Shown here one piece after another: positions 5,279 to 5,456 of a stretch of DNA of 5,456 nt (its first letter is position 1; each line of letters begins with the position of its first letter). Position numbers and translations under genes: made by a program. The stretch spans positions 1-5,456 of the forward strand of contig CAMLID010000141.1 in NCBI GenBank assembly GCA_946480055.1, read 5' to 3'. This DNA comes from an uncultured Lysobacter sp. (GTDB lineage Bacteria; Pseudomonadota; Gammaproteobacteria; Xanthomonadales; Xanthomonadaceae). The notes beneath the pieces are model-generated. The model did no database searches. It was not told the DNA's origin and saw only the letters and a program-made list of their open reading frames with translations.

Positions 5279-5456
5279 CCAAAAGCAGAGGGACTCCAAA
5301 CGGAAACGCCCCCAAGCGGAGGCGCGATCCTCAAGCGGAAGCGCGCCCCCCGGGGGGGGGGCCCCAGCGGGGCGCCGGGGGGCGTTCGAGAGACCAGCCG
5401 GGCGCCCCGGCCCCCCCCAGGCCCGGGGCGAGGGGGGGGGGGGGGGGGTTGGCCCC
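5279..5456. other. Gene-free end of window: short repeats, then G/C homopolymer tract
   Basis: No gene is supported here. At 5296-5349 three short degenerate copies of a CAAGCGGAAGCGCG-like unit occur. From about 5346 the sequence turns into runs of C and G: six C, ten G (5352-5361), eight C (5411-5418) and seventeen G (5432-5448). This composition is unlike the rest of the window, which has no such homopolymers. It most likely marks low-quality sequence at a contig end. Confidence 0.65.

Noticed and set aside
5124..5315. 63-codon - strand ORF
   Set aside because: It is mostly REP pair 4 translated (RSGVSRD and RGSRRSYL words) and has no independent support.

Overview
The window is very GC-rich and looks like chromosomal DNA of a Lysobacter-like gammaproteobacterium (Xanthomonadaceae/Lysobacteraceae). 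This placement is an inference. It rests on the codon bias, the gene content (67-kDa-type SppA, TsaC, small DUF4124 proteins), and several copies of a GTAG-headed palindrome resembling the SMAG-type REPs described in Stenotrophomonas.

Layout from left to right. (1) The 3' three-quarters of sppA (signal peptide peptidase) runs in from the left edge on the + strand and ends at a rho-independent terminator. (2) A 200-base nested palindrome follows, made of two short REP pairs. It lies between sppA and the converging gene for an 82-residue lipoprotein on the - strand. (3) The lipoprotein gene and a complete short-chain dehydrogenase/reductase (SDR) gene on the + strand diverge from a 185-base intergenic region. 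(4) The SDR gene converges on a three-gene - strand run, in transcription order tsaC, a 226-residue DUF4124-type protein and a 207-residue paralog of it. The two paralog genes share one base at a TGATG junction. (5) Upstream of tsaC are two 119-base REP pairs, about 92% identical to each other. (6) The last ~110 bases are an abrupt G/C homopolymer tract that looks like the low-quality end of an assembly rather than biology.

Functionally, this is housekeeping and envelope material: tRNA t6A synthesis (tsaC), membrane signal-peptide turnover (sppA), exported cysteine-containing proteins of unknown role, a lipoprotein of unknown role and an SDR of unknown substrate. I see no phage, defence, CRISPR or secondary-metabolite system. 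The more distinctive signals are the two differently built REP pairs and the duplicated DUF4124 genes, which share a three-module, six-cysteine layout.
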